The notes beneath the pieces were generated by a model. It was not told where the DNA came from. It saw only the letters and a program-made list of their open reading frames with translations, and ran no database searches. Position numbers and translations under genes: made by a program. A stretch of 57,552 bases of DNA from Sphingopyxis macrogoltabida (lineage in GTDB: Bacteria > Pseudomonadota > Alphaproteobacteria > Sphingomonadales > Sphingomonadaceae): positions 1-57,552 of the forward strand of contig QFPJ01000020.1 in assembly GCA_003241685.1 (NCBI GenBank). The letters are read 5' to 3'. This document shows, in pieces, positions 15,600-24,224 of this stretch. Position 1 is the first letter of the stretch. Each line of letters begins with the position of its first letter.

Positions 15600-16912
15600 A
15601 CGGGTGTGAGCCGCATCTTGGCCGGGTCGTTGGCGTCTCGGGCGTCGCCTTCACCGCGTTCAACTGTATCGTGGGGGTCGGCATTTTCAGCCTGCCCGGA
15701 CTGGTAGCGGGGGTACTAGGGCCAGCCGCGATCATTGCCTATTTCGTCTGCGCCATGTTGATCGGCCTAGTGGGCCTCTGCTTTGCCGAGGCGGGCAGCC
15801 GGGTGACCGCGAGCGGCGGGCTCTACGCCTACGCCGCCGTCGCCTTTGGTCCGGTCGTCGGCGGCGTCGCGGGGATGTTGGCCCTGCTCGCCGGCGCCAT
15901 CGGCTCGGCGGCCGCGTTGGCGCGCTTTTTCGTGGATACGCTCACCACGATCTGGCCCATAATCGGAAACGCCGGTGCGAGCCTGGTATTGCTAATCGCG
16001 ATCTATGGCACGCTGGCGCTGATCAACATGGCGGGCACCCGCGACGGCGCGCGGTTGACTGTGATGATCGGCGTCCTGAAGCTGGCCCCGCTGCTGGCAA
16101 TCCTGCTGTTCGGTTTTTTCGCGATCGAACCGGCCAATCTGGCCTGGCCGGCCGCGCCGTCAGTCGGCAAGGTGGGCGAAGGCGCGATGATGCTGGTCCT
16201 CGCCTTCATGGGAGTCGAGACCGGACTGGGCCTGAGCGGCGAAACGCGCGATCCCGCCCGCACAATTCCGCGCGCGCTAGCGATCGCCTTGGGCGGTGTC
16301 GCGCTGCTTTATGTTGCGCTCCAGATCACGGTGCAGGGCGTGCTTGGGGCGGCGCTTGCAGGCACCGCGACGCCGCTGGCCGACGTCGCGGGCGCGCTGT
16401 TCGGACCGCGGGGCGCCAGCCTGCTGCTCCTCGCGACCGCAATCTCCGTCGGCGGCTACATGGTCGCCGACATGCTATCCGCGCCGCGCACCCTGTTCGC
16501 GCTGGCCGAGGCCGGCCAGCTCCCGCGCTCGTTCGCGCGGATTCATCCCGAGCGCCAAACCCCGGCTGTCGCGATAGGCCTGTATGCGACCGCGGTTGTG
16601 CTGGTCAGCGCATCCGGATCGTTCAAGCAGCTTGTCGTGCTGACGGTCGCCGGATCCTTGTTTCTTTACCTGATCGTCTGCCTCGGCGTCCTCAGACTGC
16701 GAGCGAAGGGCGTGGCGCAGGCGGGGAAACCGTTCGTTGCTCCGGGCGGCGCGCTGGTCCCCGTTGCGGCCGCCGCGATCATTCTCTGGCTGCTCTCGAC
16801 CCTCGCGTGGAGTGAGCTGGTGGCGGGCGGTCTGTTCGTGCTGGTGGTCGCGGCCATTTATGCGGCGCGCGAACATCTGCGCCCAACGACGGCGAACGCG
16901 CTTTCCATTTAG
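15596..16912 (+). CDS. APC-family amino-acid permease
   Basis: A 438-residue protein with about 12 membrane segments. The start shows the APC signature in TM1 (FNCIVGVGIFSLPGLVAG), with the unwound GVGIF stretch that binds the substrate amino group; TM6 carries LAFMGVETGLGLSGETRDP, and the loop after TM8 has SAPRTLFALAEAGQLPRSFA. The likely role is uptake or exchange of amino acids at the inner membrane. It overlaps the POT gene by four bases and is followed 14 bases later by a membrane-protein gene, suggesting a four-gene operon. Substrate specificity cannot be read from the sequence. Confidence 0.9.
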   Translation: MNGCEPHLGRVVGVSGVAFTAFNCIVGVGIFSLPGLVAGVLGPAAIIAYFVCAMLIGLVGLCFAEAGSRVTASGGLYAYAAVAFGPVVGGVAGMLALLAGAIGSAAALARFFVDTLTTIWPIIGNAGASLVLLIAIYGTLALINMAGTRDGARLTVMIGVLKLAPLLAILLFGFFAIEPANLAWPAAPSVGKVGEGAMMLVLAFMGVETGLGLSGETRDPARTIPRALAIALGGVALLYVALQITVQGVLGAALAGTATPLADVAGALFGPRGASLLLLATAISVGGYMVADMLSAPRTLFALAEAGQLPRSFARIHPERQTPAVAIGLYATAVVLVSASGSFKQLVVLTVAGSLFLYLIVCLGVLRLRAKGVAQAGKPFVAPGGALVPVAAAAIILWLLSTLAWSELVAGGLFVLVVAAIYAAREHLRPTTANALSI

Positions 16913-16926
16913 TGGAGTAATCTGAC

Positions 16927-17748
16927 ATGCCCTACCGCCGCGCCTGGATCTGGTGCCTCGCAATCATCGCGATATCCGTTGTCGCCTTCTGGCCGGGCTA
17001 TCTGTCGCAACTTGGCCCAGCGAAGATGACCTCTCACTTCCATGCGATCACGGCGACCCTGTGGATCATGCTAATCGCGGCGCAGAGCTGGTCGATCGAC
17101 TGCGGTCAGCGCGCGCGTCACCGCAGTCTGGGGCTGGCCATCTTCGTGATGGTGCCTCTGTTCCTCATCGGTGGCGCAGGCGTCGAGCACAGCATGGCGG
17201 TCGCCACCGGAACGGGTGACGACGCTTTCTACAATGTTTGGGGTCCCTCGCTCGGCATCTATGACCTGCTCGCGTCGCTCGGGTTTCTAGGGCTCACCGC
17301 GATGGCGCTGAAGGATCGGCGCCTTGTTGCGCGCCACGCCGGATGGCTGCTGGCGACGCCGCTGCTGCTTATCGGCCCCATACTCAGCCGCATCTACCCG
17401 CGTTATGTGCCCGGGCTGGCCATGCAGGGACCAGAGGATTTCGGTCACTTCCGATGGGGCATTCATCTCGGCGGGCTGACGGCGATCGCGATCGCGCTAT
17501 GGCTCTGGTCGCGTCACCGCCGCGACGGGGCTCCCTGGCTGGTCGCGATCGCGGTCAACGTCGTGCAGCTGACCCTGTTTGAAACGCTTGGCTTTATCCC
17601 CGCGTGGAAGGCCGCTTTCGTTGCGTTCGGGACCATCCCCCTTGCCGCGCACGCGGTCGGCGCCGCCGTGCTTTCCGCCGCTGCGCTCGCGTGGGGCTGG
17701 CGCAGCGTGCCGCCGCGCCGCGTTAGCTCGGCAGGGGCAATGACATGA
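16927..17748 (+). CDS. Integral membrane protein, unknown, copy A of a pair
   Basis: A 273-residue protein with about seven to eight hydrophobic segments. Near residue 37 it has SHFHAITATLWIMLIAAQSW and then RARHRSLGLAIFV, a pattern (His, W-x-x-x-x-x-x-Q, HR-x-x-G) that the next gene repeats as HHLHGLAFFAWVG and RRHREIGIAG. The conserved histidines inside predicted membrane helices could bind heme or metal, but no family is known to me. The stop overlaps the start of the next gene (ATGA). It follows the amino-acid permease, so it may serve the same pathway. Confidence 0.75.
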   Translation: MPYRRAWIWCLAIIAISVVAFWPGYLSQLGPAKMTSHFHAITATLWIMLIAAQSWSIDCGQRARHRSLGLAIFVMVPLFLIGGAGVEHSMAVATGTGDDAFYNVWGPSLGIYDLLASLGFLGLTAMALKDRRLVARHAGWLLATPLLLIGPILSRIYPRYVPGLAMQGPEDFGHFRWGIHLGGLTAIAIALWLWSRHRRDGAPWLVAIAVNVVQLTLFETLGFIPAWKAAFVAFGTIPLAAHAVGAAVLSAAALAWGWRSVPPRRVSSAGAMT

Positions 17749-18467
17749 CCGACCGGCAGCCGACGACGCGCGACAGCCGTTTCTTCGCCATCAGCGCGAT
17801 CCTGATCGCCGTCCTCGTCGTCATGAGCTTTCCGCTCACCTATTTTATCCCGATCGCGAACGGCAGCAAAAGCTTCTCTTTGCTCCATCACCTCCACGGC
17901 CTCGCCTTTTTCGCCTGGGTCGGACTCTATGTCGTCCAGACGCGGATGGTGCGCAGCGGCAATATCCGTCGGCATCGCGAAATCGGGATCGCCGGCGTCG
18001 CCCTGGCGGGGGCCATGCTGCCGCTCGGCCTGTGGCTGACCGTGAACGCCGCCGCGGGGCGCCAAGCGGAGGGCGTGGCGCTGCCTTTCGAATTCTCGCT
18101 CTATAATTTCGTCGATATCGTGGTCTTCAGCGTCGCCTTCGGCTGGGCGATCTATGAAGCGAGCCGCCGGATCGAATGGCACCGGCGCCTGATGTTCGTC
18201 GCGATGCTCAACCTGTTCGGCCCGGCCTTTTCGCGCTGGACGCTCAAGCTCCCACTGCCCTTTCCATGGGTCGACATGTCCGCCAATCTGGCGGCCGATG
18301 CGCTGCTGCTTGCCCTCGCATGGCACGACCGGCGCGTCCTCGGCCGCATCCACCCTCTCACATTATGGGCTGCCTTGGCCCTAATCCCATTCCACGCCAT
18401 CGAACCGTTGATCGCGCGAAGTGAATTATGGAATGATCTCGCGCCGCACCTGTTCGGCTTTGGGTAA
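17745..18467 (+). CDS. Integral membrane protein, unknown, copy B of a pair
   Basis: A 240-residue protein with about seven hydrophobic segments. It shares with its upstream neighbour the order His-rich TM2, a Trp and Gln four to ten residues later, and an HR-x-x-G loop (RRHREIGIAGVAL), suggesting an old duplication. A second histidine pair lies near residue 144 (EWHRRLMFVAMLN) and another near 225 (FHAIEPL). The function is unknown. Translational coupling to copy A (four-base overlap) suggests that the two proteins form a heteromeric membrane complex. Confidence 0.75.
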   Translation: MTDRQPTTRDSRFFAISAILIAVLVVMSFPLTYFIPIANGSKSFSLLHHLHGLAFFAWVGLYVVQTRMVRSGNIRRHREIGIAGVALAGAMLPLGLWLTVNAAAGRQAEGVALPFEFSLYNFVDIVVFSVAFGWAIYEASRRIEWHRRLMFVAMLNLFGPAFSRWTLKLPLPFPWVDMSANLAADALLLALAWHDRRVLGRIHPLTLWAALALIPFHAIEPLIARSELWNDLAPHLFGFG

Positions 18468-18630
18468 AAGCTATTGGCAAGTTGGAGACGGGCAGATTTC
18501 AGCACGGTCCAAGGTAAGATCCGAAACCGTCGCACAAAATCGGCAGCGCGGTCTCACGTGTGTGAACGCCGCCTCGCTCAACAACATCCAGCCGAAGGCC
18601 AAATCCAAAGCCCATAGAGGAGATTTCGTC

Positions 18631-19470
18631 ATGCCCCTGTTTGCGATTCGCCTGCTGGCTACAGTCAGCATCCTTTTTCCCGGCGTCGCGGCCGCCAACG
18701 CGGAACCGGCGAGCGTCTTTCTCGAAGATATGACAACCAGCGAAGTTCGCGCCAGGGTCGGTAGCGGTTGCCCGGTCGGCATCATCTTCAATGGCGGCGG
18801 CGAAGCGACGGGGCCGGCGCTTGCGCTCGGCAAGCATATATTCCGGGCGCGCGCCTACGGCGAAGCGCTTGCGCAAGCGATCGGCGACGCGATGGTTGCG
18901 CCCATCCAGCCCTTTGCCCCGAATGAGGGCGACAATGGCGAGCCCAGTCCGTTTGAAAGGTTTGCCGGCACAATCTCCGTCTCGCCCGCCGTCTTCGCAT
19001 CGCTGAATGAAGAGATTGCGCGCAGCCTGATCGGCGGCGGTTTCAAGCGTATCGCCCTGCTCGGCGATCACGGTGACGGTCAGATCCAGCTCAAGGAGGT
19101 GGCAGCGAGGCTCGATGCGGAGTTTTCCAGCAAAGGCATACGGGTGTTCTACATCGGCGATGGCTATTCAAAGGCGCGTAAGGAGATCGAGGATGAAGGC
19201 GTCGCGATCGGCAGGCCCGCTGGCGGCCATGGCGGATTGTGGGACACGGCCGAGACGCTGGCCGTCAGACCCGAAGCCGTGCGAATGGACAAGCTGGCGC
19301 CCGGCGACATCTCGAACGGCGGAAACGGCGATCTCAATGCCGAAGGCGTAGCGGGCGACCCCCGTCCAGCGACGGCGGAGATCGGCAAGCGATTCGGTAG
19401 TATCCGGGTGCAGGCGGCGACAGATCAGCTACGAGCTTATCTCGAGGCTGCAGGCCCGTGCGCTGGCTAA
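18631..19470 (+). CDS. Exported creatininase-like protein
   Basis: A 279-residue protein starting at an ATG with AGAGGAGA eight bases upstream; the signal peptide is about residues 1-24 (VAAANAEP). The body follows the creatininase/mycofactocin-E fold in outline: CPVGIIFNGGGEATGP at the first metal loop, FKRIALLGDHGDGQIQL at the second, and GGHGGLWDTAETLAVRP at the HAG-ET position. The usual Glu-x-His ligands of the first loop are replaced (FNGGGEAT), so activity may differ or be lost. Family members are usually cytoplasmic, so export is also unusual. It sits after the membrane-protein pair and may process a periplasmic amide. Confidence 0.75.
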   Translation: MPLFAIRLLATVSILFPGVAAANAEPASVFLEDMTTSEVRARVGSGCPVGIIFNGGGEATGPALALGKHIFRARAYGEALAQAIGDAMVAPIQPFAPNEGDNGEPSPFERFAGTISVSPAVFASLNEEIARSLIGGGFKRIALLGDHGDGQIQLKEVAARLDAEFSSKGIRVFYIGDGYSKARKEIEDEGVAIGRPAGGHGGLWDTAETLAVRPEAVRMDKLAPGDISNGGNGDLNAEGVAGDPRPATAEIGKRFGSIRVQAATDQLRAYLEAAGPCAG

Positions 19471-19626
19471 TTCGCTACCTCACGTGATCAGTTGCGGTCA
19501 GGCTGCTTCCGGCGACGAACAGAATTAAAGCTGAAGTTGAGATCTGATCAACCTCGGAAGTTGATAAAACCCAGAACCGACCGGTTGTGAAATGGAAGCG
19601 GCGCAATCCAAGCCTGCCGCAATGTT

Positions 19627-19659
19627 ATAACGCTTTTTTGACGCCGCCCGACATTGACC
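19627..19659 (+). promoter_or_regulatory. Conserved 33-base element, copy 2
   Basis: Same two blocks as copy 1 (12024-12056): a 17-base identical core with a T6 run, nine variable bases, then ATTGACC. It ends 105 bases before the DctA-like gene. Apart from this element the 294-base gap holds only a short inverted repeat GTTGA-N7-TCAAC (19536-19552). Binding by the TPR regulator is a hypothesis. Confidence 0.5.
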
Positions 19660-19764
19660 ATGTCTTCGACGTGGAGGCATGACGGCACATGGACGATTGA
19701 GGCGAAGTCGCATTTGATCGCGGTTTAATCACGATAATCGATTGAACTGCCCGGGGAGGGATTA

Positions 19765-21063
19765 ATGACGAGCGACGAGAGTGCAACAGCCTCGACCTCC
19801 GCCAGGTCCCGAACATTCGCTCGATACCTGCCAGTGCTGGTGATCTGCAGCCTCGTTTTCGGTCTTACGGTCGGCACCGCCATCCGCGCATTGCCTACGT
19901 CAGACGACATTACGATCGTAATTGACGCATTCGATGTTGTTGGCACCATGTGGGTCAACGCCATCCGGATGACGGTCATCCCGCTCATTGTGCCGTTGCT
20001 GATCGCATCCATTGCTGGCGCTCGAAGCGGACGTGACGCCACCCGGCTGGGCTTGGCAACGATCGTTGCATTCGTTCTGCTCGTCGCCGTACTTGCTGTT
20101 GTTGCCGCGCTGGTCGCCCCTCTGCTGTTCCGCGGTCTTCATATCGATTCTCCGATGACCGACGCGCTGCGCACATCTATCGCCGGAACGACGCTTCCGA
20201 CGGGCGATGCCAGTTTAGGCAGTTGGTTCAAAGCGCTGATCCCTACTAACCCTGTAAAGGCGGCTGCCGAGGGCAGCATGCTATCCATCATTGTCTTTGC
20301 AGTTGCATTCGGTTTCGCGACGCTCGCCGCTCCGGAGGCAGTCCGCGAGCGGGTCATCGTGTTTTCGCACAGCTTGAGCGCTATAATGCTGATCGTCGTG
20401 CAGGCGGTGTTGCTGCTTGCTCCGATCGGTATCTTCGCGCTCACCCTCGTGGTGGGCGCGCGTGTCGGCGGCAGCGTTTTCACCGCCATGGGCTATTTTA
20501 TCGCGGTGCAAATTTTACTGGCGGCCATCGTCGTCGCCGCAATGCTGACGCTGACGATTAGTTTTGGCAGAATCTCGCCAGCTACCGCTATCCGGGGCGC
20601 AACGCCGCCGCTGCTGGTCGCCGCTGGAACCAGCTCTTCTCTGTCCACCTTGCCCGCAATGATCGAGGGAGCGCGAGATGTCTGGAGACTGCCGGAGAAG
20701 ATCTACGGTTTCGTCCTGCCGTTCGCGGTCTCGACGTTCAAACCCACGTCAGGATATTCATGGGTTATCAACGTCTACTTCGTCGCGCTTCTTTATGGAG
20801 TCCCGTTTGGCCCTGCGCAGCTGGCGCTTGCTGCAGGATATTCGGCGCTGTTCAACGCAACCATACCGGGCATACCGGGAGGCGGCATGATTGCGATCAC
20901 GCCCATGCTTCTCGCACTGAGCTTGCCGGTGGAGGGCCTGGCCATTCTCATCGCCGTCAACCCGATTGTCGATCGCTTCACGACGATTGGAAATGTCGCG
21001 GCCAATATGGCCCTGACGGCCACGCTGGCGACACTATCCCGAGGAAAGCATGAGCTTGGATGA
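19765..21063 (+). CDS. Dicarboxylate/amino-acid:cation symporter (DctA/GltP family)
   Basis: A 432-residue inner-membrane transporter. The diagnostic regions of the DAACS family are visible: the serine-rich hairpin 1 (AAGTSSSLSTLPAMIEGA), TM7 with the modified motif FKPTSGYSW (NMDGT region, here without Asp), hairpin 2 with TIPGIPGGGMIAI, and TM8 with NPIVDRFTTIGNVAANM, containing the substrate-binding Asp. The altered TM7 suggests a cation or substrate different from classical sodium/glutamate symport. GGGGAGGGATTA precedes the ATG. It follows the second copy of the 33-base element and is separate from the POT-APC operon. Confidence 0.9.
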   Translation: MTSDESATASTSARSRTFARYLPVLVICSLVFGLTVGTAIRALPTSDDITIVIDAFDVVGTMWVNAIRMTVIPLIVPLLIASIAGARSGRDATRLGLATIVAFVLLVAVLAVVAALVAPLLFRGLHIDSPMTDALRTSIAGTTLPTGDASLGSWFKALIPTNPVKAAAEGSMLSIIVFAVAFGFATLAAPEAVRERVIVFSHSLSAIMLIVVQAVLLLAPIGIFALTLVVGARVGGSVFTAMGYFIAVQILLAAIVVAAMLTLTISFGRISPATAIRGATPPLLVAAGTSSSLSTLPAMIEGARDVWRLPEKIYGFVLPFAVSTFKPTSGYSWVINVYFVALLYGVPFGPAQLALAAGYSALFNATIPGIPGGGMIAITPMLLALSLPVEGLAILIAVNPIVDRFTTIGNVAANMALTATLATLSRGKHELG

Positions 21064-21152
21064 CGGGGCCGCCGGTCTGCATTTTCGCCGTCACTCTCTT
21101 ATGACGGCAACTCGAACGCTGCAATCAGCGTGATTTTCAGAAAGGCAGTTTA

Positions 21153-21623
21153 ATGCGCGTGATCAAAGCAGTTTTCCTGGCCGGTTTGATCGCGACTACC
21201 TCTATCGCCTCTCAGGCCAACGCTCACACTCCATGTCCCGATCAGGCTCCGGACGCGGTCATCGGTGCAGTGCAAGACATGTATGCCGCTCTTGCCGCGA
21301 GCGACGCATCGACCCTCGAGCTTAGGCTGGCACCGACCTTTTATGCGTTCGAAGGCGGTGTACGGTTTGGGAGGAAAAAGCTGACCGACCTGATCGCCAC
21401 GCGAATCGCAAACGGAGCGATATACCGGTGGAGCGTGACAGAGCCCGACGTGCAGATGAGCTGCGGGCTGGCGTCGGTGGCTTACGTTAATGTAGGAGGG
21501 GTTGGTGACGCTTCCGGAATGAAGGCTGTGACGTGGCTCGAATCAGCAACTTTGCGCTTTGAGGATGGTCGCTGGAAAATCCTGTTTCTCAATTCCACCC
21601 GCGCTCCGAGCAATCCCGGTTAG
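21153..21623 (+). CDS. Exported NTF2-like (SnoaL/DUF4440-type) protein
   Basis: A 156-residue protein with a signal peptide (residues 1-24, ending ANAHTPC). The mature part follows an NTF2-like layout: helix AVIGAVQDMYAALAASDASTLEL, then strands APTFYAFEGGVRFGRKKLTDLI and RWSVTEPDVQMSCGLASVAYVNVGG, and the C-terminal WLESATLRFEDGRWKILFLNSTR. This cone-shaped fold hosts isomerases, dehydratases or binding proteins. No catalytic residue is certain. It follows the symporter by 89 bases and may be co-transcribed. Confidence 0.8.
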   Translation: MRVIKAVFLAGLIATTSIASQANAHTPCPDQAPDAVIGAVQDMYAALAASDASTLELRLAPTFYAFEGGVRFGRKKLTDLIATRIANGAIYRWSVTEPDVQMSCGLASVAYVNVGGVGDASGMKAVTWLESATLRFEDGRWKILFLNSTRAPSNPG

Positions 21624-21902
21624 GTCAATGACTTGCCTGCGGCACGGAAAGCCGTTGGAGCCTCCTTTGATGATAAACGCAGAGGACGGGAGGGCTTCGT
21701 GAAACGGCGAGCTTCTCTTTTGCCGCTCAGTGCGTGCAAACAAAATCCGTTATTGGCCGAAAGCAGCGGTTTCGTTTCATTGTCAAACGGCAGCTTTCAG
21801 GAGCATGTCAGAAATTTCACAATGTCCGACATCAGGCGCATAGCAGCCGTAAACGATGGCTTAGCCACCCAGCGACTATTCGATATTTAGTCCGACATGG
21901 TG

Positions 21903-23981
21903 TCAACCGCGCTTGCGCCGCCCGGCGCTCTCGCGAGTTGGCCGCGCGCCGCGCATGCAAACGGGTAGCAACCGGATTTCTACGGTATCTTGCAGATGGG
22001 CGGTCACTTTGGGTATCTGGTTCACGACATCAAGCAGGATCTGGAGGCGTGTGGCGCTCGCGTATCGGTTGGCATTTTCGCCGCCATGCTTCTGACCGAG
22101 AAGATCCGACCGAAATTCTTCGAATGTCTGCAACATCTTCAATTCAGTGCTGACCATATGCCGACCGCTGTGAACCGCCTGTCCCGGCTTTACAAGTTTC
22201 AGACGTGGCTTAATGTGAAGCCATATATTTTTGAAAAATACATCTCCCAGCGCACGCCCTGTGCGACCGGGCTGGATTTCTGGAAAGAGGTACTGCTCGC
22301 CAGCTTCCTTCATGGCTTGGACATAATGCATGAAGCCCAAGCGACGCAGCTCTTCGCAAACAGGAATCTTACGAACGCTGGTCGCGTTCTTGACGCCGCC
22401 CGCGGAGGTCTTCCTGATGTTGACAAAAAAGATACCGTCTTCTTCGCCGATATCATCGACCAAAAGCTTACAAGCTTCCTCCCGCCGCATACCTGAATAC
22501 CAGACCAGCGGCATGACCCAATAGGCCGCATCATGCCAAATCGGACCTCCCGGCGTCAGTAACAAACGCCGAGGCAAATCCACGCCCGCACCTCCAGTCC
22601 AGATGCCGAGACGAAACAATTCTTCACCCTGCGCAATCGTATAGGGGTCGCGCTCGTCGCGCTCGTCCCTGTCATCCTCATCGAGGATAAAATCTGAAAA
22701 ATCGAGAGGCGCCATTGGCGTTTTCGTTGCAAGCCACGCACACAATCTCTTGAGGTTGGCGAAATGACGATTAATGGTCCCTACGTCGAGGCCAATCGCG
22801 AACGAGATTTCTTCGCCGCGCTCCTCTTCCTCAGTAAGACGATCGAGCGCCTCGCTGCAAATTTCCTCCAGCGACATCGCTTCGTGTCGAGGCGACTTAT
22901 GATGCGACGACGGTAACCGGTTCAACAGGTCGTAAAACTGGTTCAGGTCTTCCTGGCATGTTGCTGCCATGGCCTTGCCATTATTCGACTTGCCGAACAG
23001 AAAGGGCGCGGCCTTGAACTGGCGCTTCTGGCTGGCGCCCCAGACCTTCGGCTGCGACTTGCGCTTTTTGGGGTTCGCACCGTCGGCCAAGACCGGCGCA
23101 TCGTCCCGTCCGCGCGCCTTGGGTTTCAGCTCCATATATTTTTCTACCGCCTGCACCGGGCTAAGGGCGGCATAATGGGTCTGCGCATCGGTGAATGTCG
23201 ACGCCGGCGCAGGCACAATGGTGCTGGCGTTCCACGTGTTTGGAGGCGCAGGGGCGGAGATCGGGGGAGGCATCGAAGTCTGCAGAGGCGTTCGCCCGAG
23301 CGCGTTCATCAGCGCCAAGCTGTGTTCGATCGCGCGAACCTCGGGGCTGTCGTAGGTTGCCGCGGCCGTCAACCGCGCGCAACACATGACCTGCCGGGCA
23401 ATTTCGATGCGGTCAGCCGCTGGCTCAATGCCGAGCCGCTCCAGCAATGCCTTTGCCTCATTCAGCAAATTGCCGGGAACATCGCCGGCTTGGGAAAGCA
23501 TTGCATAAAGATTGGCACGGGCCTCGTCGTCCAGCGACGGAAAGCGCTTGTCGAATGACCCGATGTAATCGATGCCCATATAGTCGTCGAAGCCATTTGC
23601 GATGAAATCGCCGTTGAACGCTGCATAGATCGAAAGCATCTGGTGGAAGCGAGCGGTGACATTGCCCTCACCGTCCTTCTCGATCACCGCCAACTGATGC
23701 GCCAGCATGTTGCGATACCGCACCATCTCCTCTCGAAAGAGATGGTTCACCTGCTCGCTGGTCAGTCCTTCCTGCTCGATCCGTTCGTATAAGCTCATTC
23801 GCACAACCTCGCTTCGGCTGGTCATCGCGACCGCGCGCCGTCGCGCGACCGACTGGTCCTTCGTCAGAAGGCTGACCGTTGTTACGATGGTTATAGGACG
23901 TTCAAGCCGTCCAACGAAGCGCACCCGGCGACGCCACCAGTAGGTGGCCCCGCGACGGTTCACATTTTCGATTGCTGGCAT
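21903..23981 (-). CDS. Tyrosine site-specific integrase of an integrative element
   Basis: A 692-residue recombinase, longer than the usual 400. The N-terminal NRRGATYWWRRRVRF resembles the DUF6538-type start of large integrases and supports the ATG chosen; GGAG lies 11 bases upstream. A long helical and linker part follows (residues about 70-320, with a Pro-rich stretch near 250). The C-terminal catalytic domain carries the tetrad: Arg499 (YSGMRREE), Lys near 538, His604-x-x-Arg607 (HSGRHMVS), His632 and the nucleophile Tyr640 (NRYAS). It starts 113 bases from the 3' end of tRNA-Gln and reads away from it, as expected for an element that integrates into that gene. Confidence 0.92.
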   Translation of the reverse strand: MPAIENVNRRGATYWWRRRVRFVGRLERPITIVTTVSLLTKDQSVARRRAVAMTSRSEVVRMSLYERIEQEGLTSEQVNHLFREEMVRYRNMLAHQLAVIEKDGEGNVTARFHQMLSIYAAFNGDFIANGFDDYMGIDYIGSFDKRFPSLDDEARANLYAMLSQAGDVPGNLLNEAKALLERLGIEPAADRIEIARQVMCCARLTAAATYDSPEVRAIEHSLALMNALGRTPLQTSMPPPISAPAPPNTWNASTIVPAPASTFTDAQTHYAALSPVQAVEKYMELKPKARGRDDAPVLADGANPKKRKSQPKVWGASQKRQFKAAPFLFGKSNNGKAMAATCQEDLNQFYDLLNRLPSSHHKSPRHEAMSLEEICSEALDRLTEEEERGEEISFAIGLDVGTINRHFANLKRLCAWLATKTPMAPLDFSDFILDEDDRDERDERDPYTIAQGEELFRLGIWTGGAGVDLPRRLLLTPGGPIWHDAAYWVMPLVWYSGMRREEACKLLVDDIGEEDGIFFVNIRKTSAGGVKNATSVRKIPVCEELRRLGFMHYVQAMKEAGEQYLFPEIQPGRTGRALGDVFFKNIWLHIKPRLKLVKPGQAVHSGRHMVSTELKMLQTFEEFRSDLLGQKHGGENANRYASATRLQILLDVVNQIPKVTAHLQDTVEIRLLPVCMRGARPTRESAGRRKRG

Positions 23982-24044
23982 CAGGCACTGGCTCCACCCA
24001 CTGGTAGCAATTGATGCCACTGCGATGGTCGGCCTTGCTCAGTT

Positions 24045-24074
24045 AAGGGAGAAACCTGGGGTTTTCCGTCCCTT
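24045..24074. repeat. Inverted repeat between integrase and tRNA-Gln
   Basis: Outer arms AAGGGA and TCCCTT with near-complementary inner GAAACC and GGTTTTC. It lies 21 bases beyond the tRNA 3' end on the integrase side. It may be a terminator of the tRNA transcript or an integrase arm/excisionase site. There is no long T run after it on the minus strand. Confidence 0.45.
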
Positions 24075-24094
24075 GGCTGAGGCACAGCACCGGC

Positions 24095-24169
24095 TGGCTG
24101 GGGCGGCAGGATTCGAACCTGCGCATGCCGGTACCAAAAACCGGTGCCTTACCGCTTGGCTACGCCCCA
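24095..24169 (-). tRNA. tRNA-Gln (UUG)
   Basis: A 75-base cloverleaf on the minus strand. The acceptor arms TGGGGCG and CGCCCCA pair fully; the anticodon arm CCGGT/ACCGG encloses the loop TTTTGGT, giving anticodon TTG; the T arm is GCAGG-TTCGAAT-CCTGC. A discriminator G and an encoded CCA end the gene. Its 3' end faces the integrase, so this is the likely attachment site of the accessory region. The gene is intact. Confidence 0.95.
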
Positions 24170-24224
24170 ATCGCCGGTGCGAGCGCGCTCCTATACGCGC
24201 GGCTCCGACTTGGCAAGTTGCCGC

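Noticed and set aside
21624..21902. 85- and 139-codon frames between the NTF2-like gene and the integrase
   Set aside because: No start signals or family resemblance, and they overlap each other in different frames; I see only non-coding DNA.
24095..24169. Second copy of the tRNA-Gln 3' end inside the window as the other att site
   Set aside because: I looked for the T-arm and acceptor sequence (GGATTCGAACC region) left of the integrase and found none; the other end must be outside the window, if present.
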